Made by a program: the position numbers and the translations under genes. Below are positions 1 through 5,735 of a stretch of DNA of 5,735 nucleotides, in pieces (positions within the stretch are counted from its first letter, which is position 1; each line of letters opens with the position of its first letter). The notes below the pieces were generated by a model. The model was not told where the DNA came from and did not search any database. It worked only from the letters and a program-made list of their open reading frames with translations. This DNA comes from Ignavibacteriota bacterium (GTDB taxonomy: Bacteria > Bacteroidota > Ignavibacteria > UBA10030 > SZUA-254), in NCBI GenBank assembly GCA_016191715.1, contig JACPVN010000358.1, positions 1 to 5,735 of the forward strand. Direction: 5' to 3'.

Positions 1-1214
1 CCGGTGATGGCGATTGTGTTTGCGGCAACGGTGGTAAAGAGAAATGAAACGACGACAACGATGAGAAGTCCGCCGAAGGCGTGCATGGGATTATCAACAA
101 CATCGCCTGCAAAAAATGCAAAGACCAACACAGCGGTGAGAACCAAGCCGACGACAACATGAAGCATCTTCATATCAGTTTGCCATCGCACGGTTGTTTC
201 CTGATGCGACGTTCCTTTTCCGATTTCTTTGACGGCAAGGGAAAACGCTCCGGCGATTATCTTTCGTGATCGAATGATACCAATAACTCCCGCCATCGCA
301 ATTCCGCCGATGCCGATTTGACGGACATACGCGCGGAAGATTTCTTCTGCGCTCATTGCTGATATAAGTTTTGTCGCAGTCGGTCCCAGTGTCGTGGTTA
401 ATCCTGAGCCGATTTCATACACAAGCGGAATGAGTACATACCACGCGAGGAATGAACCTGCGGCAATAATCGTCGAGTATTTTATTCCGACGATGTATCC
501 GAGTCCGAAAATCATGGAGGAAGCATTTACCTTTGCAACGATTTTTACTTTATCGGCGAGCATGGTTCCCCAATCAAACATTCTTGTGGAAATAACTTCT
601 GACCACGCGCCGAACGCGCTGAAGAGAAAATCAAAGACGCCGCCAATCAATCCGCTGATGACAAGCACTTTTGCCTGACCTCCTCCTTTTTCTCCGGCGA
701 CAAGTATTTCCGTGGTAGCGGTTGCTTCGGGGAACGGCAACTTGCCATGCATATCTTTCACAAAATATTTTCTGAACGGAATCAGGAACAGCACGCCGAG
801 AAACCCGCCGAGCGAAGAAGCGGCAAACATCTGAAAGAAACTTGCAGGTAAATCAAGAATGTAAAGCGCCGGAATGGTGAAGACCGCCCCCGCAACAATC
901 ACTCCGGAACTTGCGCCGATGGATTGGATGATAATGTTTTGCCCAAGTGCATTTTTCTTTTTCGTGACAGCCGAAATGCCGACAGCAAGAATCGCAATGG
1001 GAATTGCCGCTTCAAACACCTGTCCGATTTTCAAACCGGAGTATGCGGCGGCGGCAGAAAATAGTACCGCCATGATTAAGCCCCACACTACAGAGTATGG
1101 AGTGACTTCCTCCTGTGGTTGATTCGGGTCCATAATCGGGCGATAGGTTTCGCCTTCTTTGAGTTCTTTGTAAGCGTTGTCGGGAAGTCCGCTTGATGTA
1201 TTATTTATTTCCAT
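1..1214 (-). CDS. OPT-family oligopeptide transporter, N-terminal 404 residues (3' end outside window)
   Basis: Predicted inner-membrane transporter of the OPT (oligopeptide transporter) superfamily, prokaryotic branch, which is thought to import peptides or metal chelates; the substrate cannot be read from sequence. The frame opens at ATG 1214 and is uninterrupted to the left edge. Visible family marks are YRPIM (residues 24-28) just before the first membrane segment, AYSGLKIG (57-64), a long hydrophobic stretch with GQNIIIQSIGASSG and FTIPALYIL (91-120), and the conserved loop KLPFPEATATTEILVAGE (158-175). Hydrophobic segments recur at about 41-60, 66-83, 104-120, 133-147, 183-200, 236-247, 251-267, 311-323, 361-379 and 391-404. 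Family members are usually about 600-680 residues, so roughly one third is missing; the sequence stops close to where an NPVSGMT-type motif would be expected. No good Shine-Dalgarno lies before the ATG, but a Bacteroidota-type promoter lies about 50 bases upstream. Family assignment is firm; peptide specificity is inference. Confidence 0.9.
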   Translation of the reverse strand, partial: MEINNTSSGLPDNAYKELKEGETYRPIMDPNQPQEEVTPYSVVWGLIMAVLFSAAAAYSGLKIGQVFEAAIPIAILAVGISAVTKKKNALGQNIIIQSIGASSGVIVAGAVFTIPALYILDLPASFFQMFAASSLGGFLGVLFLIPFRKYFVKDMHGKLPFPEATATTEILVAGEKGGGQAKVLVISGLIGGVFDFLFSAFGAWSEVISTRMFDWGTMLADKVKIVAKVNASSMIFGLGYIVGIKYSTIIAAGSFLAWYVLIPLVYEIGSGLTTTLGPTATKLISAMSAEEIFRAYVRQIGIGGIAMAGVIGIIRSRKIIAGAFSLAVKEIGKGTSHQETTVRWQTDMKMLHVVVGLVLTAVLVFAFFAGDVVDNPMHAFGGLLIVVVVSFLFTTVAANTIAIT

Positions 1215-1265
1215 GAAAGTGTCCGGTTAAATTGTTGTTAGCCGATGTGAGTTAAATGAATGTGT

Positions 1266-1296
1266 CAAAGGTAAGAAGAGGGAGAGAGAAAACAAA
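1266..1296 (-). promoter_or_regulatory. Bacteroidota-type promoter for the OPT transporter gene
   Basis: Read on the minus strand, TTTG (1296-1293) is followed by exactly 19 bases and then TACCTTTG (1273-1266). This matches the described Bacteroidota primary sigma factor pattern, TTTG at about -33 and TAnnTTTG at about -7, with the usual spacing. Transcription would start near 1260, giving a leader of about 45 bases before ATG 1214. The 19-base spacer is pyrimidine-rich on this strand. The match means the transporter can be transcribed independently of the restriction-modification genes upstream. It is a pattern match only, with no transcript evidence. Confidence 0.6.
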
Positions 1297-1324
1297 GAGA
1301 ATTGTTTAATTTGTTGACAATTGC

Positions 1325-1352
1325 CGGTTCGTTGTTGTCGGTTTGTTGTTTA
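1325..1352. repeat. Two-unit 14-base tandem repeat upstream of the OPT promoter
   Basis: CGGTTCGTTGTTGT (1325-1338) is followed directly by CGGTTTGTTGTTTA (1339-1352), identical at 11 of 14 positions. The pair is flanked by AATTGCC at 1319-1325 and again at 1354-1360. It lies about 65-95 bases upstream of the predicted OPT transcription start, a position where activator sites are often found. A regulatory role is inference; simple GTT-rich drift is the alternative. The rest of the 1215-1417 gap has no gene and no convincing terminator for the endonuclease gene. The only hairpin I see there, CTCAAG/CTTGGG on the minus strand at about 1379-1360, lacks a T-tract. Confidence 0.4.
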
Positions 1353-1417
1353 TAATTGCCCAAGAATAGATACTTGAGCGAATGATAGTGAAAATCAGAG
1401 TACGAAAAATATTCATC

Positions 1418-2356
1418 TCACTGTCTCGGTCCCATGAATTTGTCACCGTTGAAATGAATCATGTGGTCAGGATGTTTGACAATCCATATTTCTGTTTCCC
1501 ATGCTAAGTCTGACATGTGTCGTTTAAATTCAGTGAAATCAGGAAATGCAGAAACATAAATTTTTCCTGCTGTGCATTGTTCCAATAATTTTTCGAGTTC
1601 AAGAATACGTTTTGGGGTAATCGGTCCGTGTGAAGTAACAGCCTCAATCAAATACAACCAATGCTTGGTTGAGTCATAGATGACTACGTCTGGTAATTTG
1701 CTGTGTTGGTCAATTGGGATACGAAGTTCTTGGAGAGTTGCCGAGTCCAAGTGTAAATCCTTCTTGGCGGCATCACCTAAGTAGAGCAGTTTCGATTGTT
1801 GTGCGAAACGTGGAGCGAAAAGCGTAATGATTGCAACTTGAACTTGATTATGTCTCCCCGGAGAAAGTCGAAGTTTCTTTCCGTTTGCAAGTACGAGCGG
1901 TATCTGTGTAAGTTTTCTTTCTTTCACATATTTCTTTTTCAGTTCTCCCGCATTTGCTTTGAATTTTTTTAGAGCGGTTTTCCACTTTCTTGTACCAAAA
2001 GTTGTAATGACTTCCATCGCTGATTCTGAAAGTGCGTAATGAGCATTCGGGCTATTGACAGGCAATGATGGATTGTCAGGATTATAATCTACTATTCCTG
2101 CCTGAACGAATTGATGGAGTACCTGTCGGCGAAATGTTTCTCTTGTATTCGGTGCGTATTGTTTACCGTACTGTTCTGCAATAAAAGCCATAATACCTTT
2201 GGTGACTTTCAGGCTTTTTCGTTGCGTCAATTTCCAATGAGTTCCCGGTTTTATTCCACAGAGAGCAAGAAACGTTAACGCAGATATTTCATTTTGTTGA
2301 GCTTCCGGCAAGCCGAGCGAATCCAACATGATTTTTGCCTCTTCTATTTTACTCAT
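1418..2356 (-). CDS. Type II restriction endonuclease, BsuBI/PstI family
   Basis: Predicted endonuclease of the BsuBI/PstI family, whose founders cut CTGCAG and leave 3' overhangs. From ATG 2356 it has 312 residues, matching the roughly 316-326 of the founders. The N-terminal half (about 1-160) fits the family's helix-turn-helix-like region. The C-terminal half carries the nuclease core: LPDVVIYD (221-228, with D223), LYLIEAVTSHGP (234-245, with E238) and PKR (248-250), then AWETEIWI (285-292) and the closing DHMIHFNGDKFMGP (297-310). D223 and E238 form the acidic pair of a PD-(D/E)xK-like site, with V240 where lysine is usual; this fits my recollection of the family. The open frame extends 10 codons upstream to TTG 2386. 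I prefer ATG 2356 because it forms an ATGAGTAA overlap with the methyltransferase stop and suits translational coupling; neither start has a clear Shine-Dalgarno. The frame appears intact. Family identity is firm; CTGCAG specificity is inferred. Confidence 0.94.
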   Translation of the reverse strand: MSKIEEAKIMLDSLGLPEAQQNEISALTFLALCGIKPGTHWKLTQRKSLKVTKGIMAFIAEQYGKQYAPNTRETFRRQVLHQFVQAGIVDYNPDNPSLPVNSPNAHYALSESAMEVITTFGTRKWKTALKKFKANAGELKKKYVKERKLTQIPLVLANGKKLRLSPGRHNQVQVAIITLFAPRFAQQSKLLYLGDAAKKDLHLDSATLQELRIPIDQHSKLPDVVIYDSTKHWLYLIEAVTSHGPITPKRILELEKLLEQCTAGKIYVSAFPDFTEFKRHMSDLAWETEIWIVKHPDHMIHFNGDKFMGPRQ

Positions 2357-2386
2357 AGGCAACCGATAGTTTTTTTTCCAATTCAA
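2349..2386 (-). other. Methyltransferase-endonuclease overlap with an A8 run
   Basis: The methyltransferase stop (TAA, 2351-2349) lies inside ATGAGTAA, whose ATG (2356) starts the endonuclease. This arrangement commonly couples translation of the second gene to the first and makes modification precede restriction. A run of eight A on the minus strand (2377-2370) lies 13 bases before that ATG. The endonuclease frame is already open across the run, from TTG 2386. Loss of a single A in the message would therefore join the two reading frames. Confidence 0.6.
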
Positions 2387-3932
2387 AAAATTGACTTACA
2401 ACTTCATCAACGATTGGTTGTGTGAATTCATTTTGTAAAATAATTGCATCTCCAATCTGTTGAATAGTTTCGAGCGGAGGCAAGGGCATTTCCCGAAGTT
2501 CCGTTGAACTGACATTGACGTTTCCGTTGAACGTTCGAAAGTATGTATCGAATAGTACGCTGTTGAATAATGCTGAAAGACCGAGTAACTCGTTTCGCGT
2601 TAAATGGCCATTGGGTCGGTAAATATAATTCAGGTGGTTTTCTACGCCGAGCAAATCTGCATCAACAGTTTCTGAAAAATATGGAGTTGCGATAAGCCTG
2701 CTGTAATCATCTTTTGAACTGAAACGACGGAGAAAAATATAATTCTTATTGGGAATAAGCAAGGGAAGCGATTGTTCACAGATTTGAATAAACTCTCCTT
2801 TCCCTGTTTTATTCCGGGGCCAATCAATTTTCATTTTAGAAATATTGTGAAGCCAAAAAAGCGGAGTGAGCGCTATTCCCGGCGTCGGCTGATGATAAAT
2901 AAATTTCTTTGCCCGAAATGCTACAACAGGACCGGTAGAAATCTGAATGTTGTACTCATTGAGATTTCCTTTCCATAAACTGAAAACTCTCATGACTATT
3001 GAATCATAATCGGACGTCGGTAAATGCAGAATTTTTTGAGGAGAATGAATATCGAGTAATTCCTCAATTTTGAATTTTTCACAACGCCTTCTTTCTAAAT
3101 CATGTATTCCTTCAGAAAAAGAAATGGTCATCGAACGGGGAGTGTCGTTGGCTCGTTTTTTTTTCGCGACGACGATAACAGTTTCTTGTAAAACACCATC
3201 CCTTTTGAAGGCATTGATTCTTGAATTGAAAACGTGAATGGTTATAAGTTCAACAAGAGAGAAAAATTTCTGTCTGAATTGTCGAAAGTAATAACCGGAA
3301 GTAAAACTTCGGGGAGTGATAAAAAGTAACTCTCCATCGTGTTCAAGCAAGTTCGCGGCTACAAATAAGAAAAGCGAATACATGTTTGGTTGACCATGAA
3401 CGATGGAGTTTGTTCCTCTTGCTCTACCGTCTGATTTTTGTAGTTTGAAATATGGAGGATTCGATATTACGACATCACAGAATTCTATCGTTTTATTTTG
3501 ATTTTCCAACGTACCGGAATTGGAAAGAATAAAATCATTTTCATGTATCAGGAAATCAATTCGTATATTCCATTGACGAACCCAGTTTTGCAGATAGGTC
3601 AACGAAGCCCTTGCAAAGACTATTAATGCTGGGTCTGTTTCATACGCAACAAGTTCGATGTAAGTAAGATGAGGATTATTTTTAATTAACGCTTCGACAA
3701 GTGAACAAGTTAAAATACCTACTCCGCATCCCGGATCAAGAATCTTGACAGAAGTTTTTGTTGAAGTACAGTGACTTGCTATAAAAGCGGCAAGTTTCGG
3801 TGGCGTGAAAAATTGTCCGCTTTTCTTTTTGTGTTCAAGGGTAACCTGAGTAGAATAAAAAATCCCCAATCTGTCAGCATACAAACTCGGCAATTCATTT
3901 TCAACAGGCAATATATTGACAGATTGGTCCAT
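2349..3932 (-). CDS. Type II DNA adenine-N6 methyltransferase, PstI/BsuBI type
   Basis: Predicted S-adenosylmethionine-dependent methyltransferase that protects the partner endonuclease's sites by methylating adenine at N6. It has 527 residues, against about 501-507 for M.BsuBI and M.PstI. Motifs appear in gamma-class order: GQFFTPP (39-45, motif X), DPGCGVG (66-72, motif I, SAM binding), AYETDP (96-101, motif II), a likely motif III acid at D133, and catalytic NPPY (158-161, motif IV). The C-terminal part from about 330 is the likely target recognition region and ends with a family-typical block, NGHLTRNELLGLSALFNSVL then FNGNVNVSSTELREMPLPPLE (about 440-490). ATG 3932 is chosen because an in-frame TAG lies four codons upstream. 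No clear Shine-Dalgarno or promoter is visible in the 38 bases after pepT, so read-through from pepT is possible. It overlaps the endonuclease start by 8 bases. Sampled 60-base stretches are only about 27-32% G+C, well below pepT, which hints at horizontal transfer. Confidence 0.94.
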   Translation of the reverse strand: MDQSVNILPVENELPSLYADRLGIFYSTQVTLEHKKKSGQFFTPPKLAAFIASHCTSTKTSVKILDPGCGVGILTCSLVEALIKNNPHLTYIELVAYETDPALIVFARASLTYLQNWVRQWNIRIDFLIHENDFILSNSGTLENQNKTIEFCDVVISNPPYFKLQKSDGRARGTNSIVHGQPNMYSLFLFVAANLLEHDGELLFITPRSFTSGYYFRQFRQKFFSLVELITIHVFNSRINAFKRDGVLQETVIVVAKKKRANDTPRSMTISFSEGIHDLERRRCEKFKIEELLDIHSPQKILHLPTSDYDSIVMRVFSLWKGNLNEYNIQISTGPVVAFRAKKFIYHQPTPGIALTPLFWLHNISKMKIDWPRNKTGKGEFIQICEQSLPLLIPNKNYIFLRRFSSKDDYSRLIATPYFSETVDADLLGVENHLNYIYRPNGHLTRNELLGLSALFNSVLFDTYFRTFNGNVNVSSTELREMPLPPLETIQQIGDAIILQNEFTQPIVDEVVSQFFELEKKLSVAYE

Positions 3933-3970
3933 GTAATTGAATTTCTATTTTCTCATTTCAATAAAGAAAA

Positions 3971-5221
3971 TTACCGACTCTTCTCCACCCACACCTCTGC
4001 AACATTCACCACTGTTTCGACTGCTTTTTCCATTCCCCAGACGGAAGCCCACTCGGTTTTGCCGTGATAGTTTTGTCCGCCGGTGAAAATGTTCGGGCAG
4101 GGAAGTCCCATAGCGGTCAAACGTGAACCATCCGTTCCACCGCGAATTGGTTCCCACTTTGGTTCCATGCCTGCACGTTTTGCCGCTTCAAACAAACAAT
4201 CAAGAACACGAACGTCTTTCTCACATCCTTCGCGCATATTGCGGTATTGTTCTTTGATTTCAAGTTCGATACGCGCTTTCAGGTGAAGCGGTTTTACTTC
4301 TTCGATAATCTTTTCAAGTTTTTTCTTGAGCGAATCAAGACCTGCCGTATCGAAATCTCTCAGCAAGAAATTCAGCGTTGTCTTTTCTTCTTCACCTTTC
4401 AGTACATGCGGATGTAAGTATTGTTCGTAGCCCTCAGTCGTTTCGGGTGAGCAATCTTTCGGAAGTCGAACAATAATATCAGCCATAATTTTGATGGCGT
4501 TGACCATAATTCCTTTTGCGGTGCCGGGGTGAATGTTCCGACCGTGAACAGTTATCGTCGCTGAGTTTGCTGAGAACGTTTCCTTGTTGAGTTCGCCGGG
4601 AGAATCGCCGTCAACGGTGTAGGCGAACTGCGCGCCGAATGTTTTTATATCAAAATACTTTGTTCCAGCGCCGATTTCTTCATCGGGAGTAAATCCGATT
4701 TTGATGTCTCCGTGAATGATGTTCGGATTGTTGAGTAATGTCTGAATAGCCGTCATGATGATTGCAATTCCCGCCTTGTCATCAGCGCCGAGAAGAGTAG
4801 TTCCATCAGTCGTGACTATTGTTTTGCCGATGTTTCGTTTCAATTCTTTATTTTCCGATTCTTTGATGATGACCGACGGGTCGCCGGGGAGAACAATATC
4901 GCCGCCCTGATATGTCATCACCTGTGGCTTCACGTTTGTTCCGGAAGCGGAAGGTGATGTATCAACATGCGATATAAATCCGACAACAGGAGTTTTGCCA
5001 AACGCTTTGTCCGATTGCGGAATGTTGCTTGGCAGTGTTGCCATCACGTAGCCGTATTTGTCAATGGCAACATCAGGCAAGCCGAGGGCTTTCAATTCCT
5101 GTACAAGAAGATTGAGCAAATCCCATTGCTTGGCGGTGCTTGGATACGTGGTGGACTCTTCGGAAGATTGTGTATCAATCTTCACGTAGCGGAGGAGTCG
5201 GTCGAGTACTGTTTCGTTCAT
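3971..5221 (-). CDS. pepT: Peptidase T (tripeptide aminopeptidase, M20 family)
   Basis: Cytoplasmic dinuclear zinc aminopeptidase that removes the N-terminal residue from tripeptides, finishing intracellular peptide breakdown. At 416 residues it is close to E. coli PepT (about 408). All expected M20 metal and catalytic residues are present: SHVDTSP with H85 and D87, GADDKAG with the bridging D147, TPDEEIGAG with catalytic E181 and zinc ligand E182, YTVDGDSPGE with D204, and QNYHGKTEWA with H386. The RGGTDGSRLTAMGLPCPN block (360-377) and the HPGTAKGIMVNA block (231-242) at the lid domain are typical of PepT. ATG 5221 is supported by an AAGGA Shine-Dalgarno six bases upstream. The gene ends 38 bases before the methyltransferase start, on the same strand. 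A peptide-uptake gene (OPT) lies beyond the restriction-modification pair, so both flanks fit peptide use. The assignment is secure. Confidence 0.96.
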   Translation of the reverse strand: MNETVLDRLLRYVKIDTQSSEESTTYPSTAKQWDLLNLLVQELKALGLPDVAIDKYGYVMATLPSNIPQSDKAFGKTPVVGFISHVDTSPSASGTNVKPQVMTYQGGDIVLPGDPSVIIKESENKELKRNIGKTIVTTDGTTLLGADDKAGIAIIMTAIQTLLNNPNIIHGDIKIGFTPDEEIGAGTKYFDIKTFGAQFAYTVDGDSPGELNKETFSANSATITVHGRNIHPGTAKGIMVNAIKIMADIIVRLPKDCSPETTEGYEQYLHPHVLKGEEEKTTLNFLLRDFDTAGLDSLKKKLEKIIEEVKPLHLKARIELEIKEQYRNMREGCEKDVRVLDCLFEAAKRAGMEPKWEPIRGGTDGSRLTAMGLPCPNIFTGGQNYHGKTEWASVWGMEKAVETVVNVAEVWVEKSR

Positions 5222-5227
5222 TGATAA

Positions 5228-5232
5228 TCCTT
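5228..5232 (-). promoter_or_regulatory. Ribosome binding site of pepT
   Basis: AAGGA on the minus strand, six bases before ATG 5221. It is the only convincing Shine-Dalgarno among the visible gene starts in this window, and it fixes the pepT start. Confidence 0.7.
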
Positions 5233-5265
5233 AGATGCTGTTGAATAAAATTTTGTCGGTAAATA

Positions 5266-5279
5266 CAATTGCGCAATTG
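5266..5279. promoter_or_regulatory. 14-bp perfect palindrome upstream of pepT, possible operator
   Basis: CAATTGCGCAATTG is a perfect palindrome (half-site CAATTGC), ending 45 bases upstream of the pepT ATG. Its symmetry does not extend further: the flanking bases (A at 5265, A at 5280) do not pair. Size and position suit binding by a dimeric transcription factor. No recognisable -33/-7 pair for pepT was found nearby, so the promoter itself is not located. The same half-site CAATTGC occurs once upstream of the OPT promoter (1318-1324). The operator role is inference. Confidence 0.4.
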
Positions 5280-5305
5280 AAAATATTGAGTACTGTATGT
5301 TGCTC

Positions 5306-5331
5306 CACCCAGCGTTCTCGCTGGGTGTTTT
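5306..5331 (+). repeat. Perfect 9-bp hairpin followed by T4
   Basis: CACCCAGCG (5306-5314), loop TTCT, CGCTGGGTG (5319-5327), then TTTT. The shape is that of a small intrinsic terminator reading to the right. No plus-strand gene lies to its left, however, and the genes on both sides run leftward. In their direction (minus strand) the hairpin is preceded by GAAAA and not followed by T, so it would not end the sensor transcript efficiently. I read it as the first member of the hairpin repeat group. Confidence 0.55.
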
Positions 5332-5346
5332 CACAATCGTGCTGTT

Positions 5347-5384
5347 GGTTCAGCGAGGACGCTCTACGAGTCGTTGACTGAACC
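5347..5384. repeat. Bulged stem-loop GGTTCAG/CTGAACC related to the neighbouring hairpin
   Basis: GGTTCAG (5347-5353) pairs with CTGAACC (5378-5384). CGA (5354-5356) can also pair with TCG (5371-5373), leaving a four-base bulge. Inside lies AGCGAGGACGCT (5352-5363), which matches the reverse complement of 5311-5322 at 11 of 12 bases. On the minus strand GTAG (5367-5364) sits directly before AGCGTCCTCGCT, itself a short hairpin. A GTAG tetranucleotide before a hairpin is typical of REP elements moved by Y1 (TnpA-REP) transposases, but the resemblance is limited to this. Confidence 0.5.
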
Positions 5385-5395
5385 GAGCAGTTAGT

Positions 5396-5425
5396 GATTC
5401 TCGTTGAGTCTTCTTGGCGAGAGTT
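5396..5425. repeat. Third, imperfect stem-loop of the intergenic repeat group
   Basis: TCTCG (5399-5403) pairs with CGAGA (5418-5422); the stem extends outward with wobble and A-T pairs to 5396 and 5425, leaving a 14-base loop. It contains TTCTCGTTGA (5398-5407), a variant of TTCTCGCTGG (5315-5324) and of TCCTCGCTGA (minus strand, 5359-5350). The three stem-loops thus share a degenerate TYCTCGYTGR word. Confidence 0.4.
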
Positions 5426-5528
5426 CAAAAACGCGGGGCTATTTTATGAATTTTCTGAAGAAAATACAAATGGAAAACTTTAACATGATTAGACTCTGAA
5501 GAATGTTTGCAGCGAGATAAAAATATCT

Positions 5529-5735
5529 CTATTCCCTTTTTTCTTTGTTCTTGAGTCTTTCATAAGTATCAGGATACAGTTTTTGAATACAGTCCGGGCA
5601 AATGCCGTGACTAAAAGTTGCATCGGAATGTTCCATTATATAAGTCTCAAGTTGGTTCCAAAATCCTTTATCGTTTCGGATTTTTTTGCACGAAGCACAA
5701 ATAGGGATTAAACCACGCAATGTTCTAATATTTGC
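5529..5735 (-). CDS. C-terminal tail of a sensor/regulator-type protein with CxxC...CxxC motif (5' end outside window)
   Basis: The frame is open from the right edge to TAG (5531-5529), giving 68 visible residues. The text NIRTLRGLIPICASCKKIR, followed by GFWNQLETYI and FSHGICPDCIQKLYP, is a recurring C-terminal module found after PAS, GAF or receiver domains in signalling proteins of many bacteria. The preceding ANIRTL looks like the end of the helix that usually links it to those domains. Four cysteines (visible residues 13, 16, 46 and 49) and H43 suggest zinc or another metal bound by two CxxC pairs. The TTG within the window is not a plausible start, since the homologous module continues upstream of it. 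The input domain, output and signal cannot be seen. Which domain precedes the tail is inference from known architectures. Confidence 0.75.
   Translation of the reverse strand, partial: ANIRTLRGLIPICASCKKIRNDKGFWNQLETYIMEHSDATFSHGICPDCIQKLYPDTYERLKNKEKRE

Larger units (their letters stand above)
5222..5528. other. 307-base intergenic region with structured repeats
   Basis: This is the gap between the sensor-type gene and pepT. From the right it holds a small hairpin that touches the sensor gene's stop codon, GAGATA-AAAA-TATCTC (5514-5529), with no T-tract. It then holds an AT-rich stretch (5430-5513) in which I see nothing firm, a chain of three stem-loops (5300-5426), the palindrome at 5266-5279 and the pepT ribosome binding site. 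One open frame of 65 codons crosses it on the minus strand (5428-5231), but it runs straight through the hairpins, resembles no family I know and is probably not a gene. Confidence 0.6.

Noticed and set aside
81..1122. Plus-strand open frames at 81-269, 394-678 and 874-1122
   Set aside because: All lie antisense to the continuous OPT transporter frame and have no family features of their own.
2357..2386. TTG start for the endonuclease giving 322 residues
   Set aside because: The ATG at 2356 gives a family-typical length and a coupled ATGAGTAA overlap. The TTG has no ribosome binding site, though it cannot be excluded.
2642..4286. Open frames at 2642-2827, 2772-2978, 3771-4067, 3945-4157 and 4083-4286 inside the methyltransferase and pepT region
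   Set aside because: They overlap well-supported genes in other frames and their translations look like shadows of those genes.
5306..5331. Intrinsic terminator for the sensor-type gene
   Set aside because: The T-run is on the plus-strand side only. For leftward transcription the hairpin is not followed by T residues, and it lies about 200 bases past the stop.
5231..5428. 65-codon minus-strand open frame upstream of pepT
   Set aside because: It runs through the hairpin repeats, has a biased non-globular composition, resembles no family I know and leaves no room for a pepT leader.
5454..5503. Direct repeat TCTGAAGAA (5454-5462 and 5495-5503)
   Set aside because: Only nine bases long, in AT-rich spacer, with no target-site or element structure between the copies; chance is likely.
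1..5735. CRISPR arrays, tRNA or rRNA genes, insertion sequences
   Set aside because: No regularly spaced repeats, cloverleaf or rRNA sequence, or transposase was seen on either strand.

Overview
The window carries five protein-coding genes, all on the minus strand. Listed in the direction of transcription (right to left) they are: the C-terminal end of a sensor or response-regulator type protein (cut by the right edge), peptidase T (pepT), a PstI/BsuBI-type DNA adenine methyltransferase, its partner restriction endonuclease, and an OPT-family oligopeptide transporter (cut by the left edge). Plus-strand open frames lie antisense to these genes and I treat them as shadows.

The organism is most likely a bacterium of the Bacteroidota/Chlorobiota (FCB) group, for example an Ignavibacteria-like lineage. 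The best evidence is an exact match to the Bacteroidota promoter pattern (TTTG, 19 bases, TAnnTTTG) upstream of the OPT gene. Shine-Dalgarno signals are also weak or absent at three of the four visible starts, and GC is moderate. This placement is inference; there is no rRNA or marker gene here.

Layout: 5529-5735 is the sensor tail with a four-cysteine motif. 5222-5528 is a 307-base gap with a chain of related hairpins, a 14-bp perfect palindrome and the pepT ribosome binding site. 3971-5221 is pepT. 2349-3932 (methyltransferase) and 1418-2356 (endonuclease) form a compact type II restriction-modification (RM) pair that overlaps by 8 bases. 1215-1417 is a gap holding the OPT promoter and a short tandem repeat. 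1-1214 is the first two thirds of the OPT transporter.

Functionally, the RM pair defends against unmethylated foreign DNA, probably at CTGCAG, and the host is protected by methylation of the adenine. pepT and the OPT transporter both fit peptide use (uptake and tripeptide hydrolysis). The AT-rich RM pair sits between them and looks like an insertion. I see no wholly new system; the least explained parts are the structured repeats at 5300-5426 and the possible shared operator words upstream of pepT and the OPT gene.
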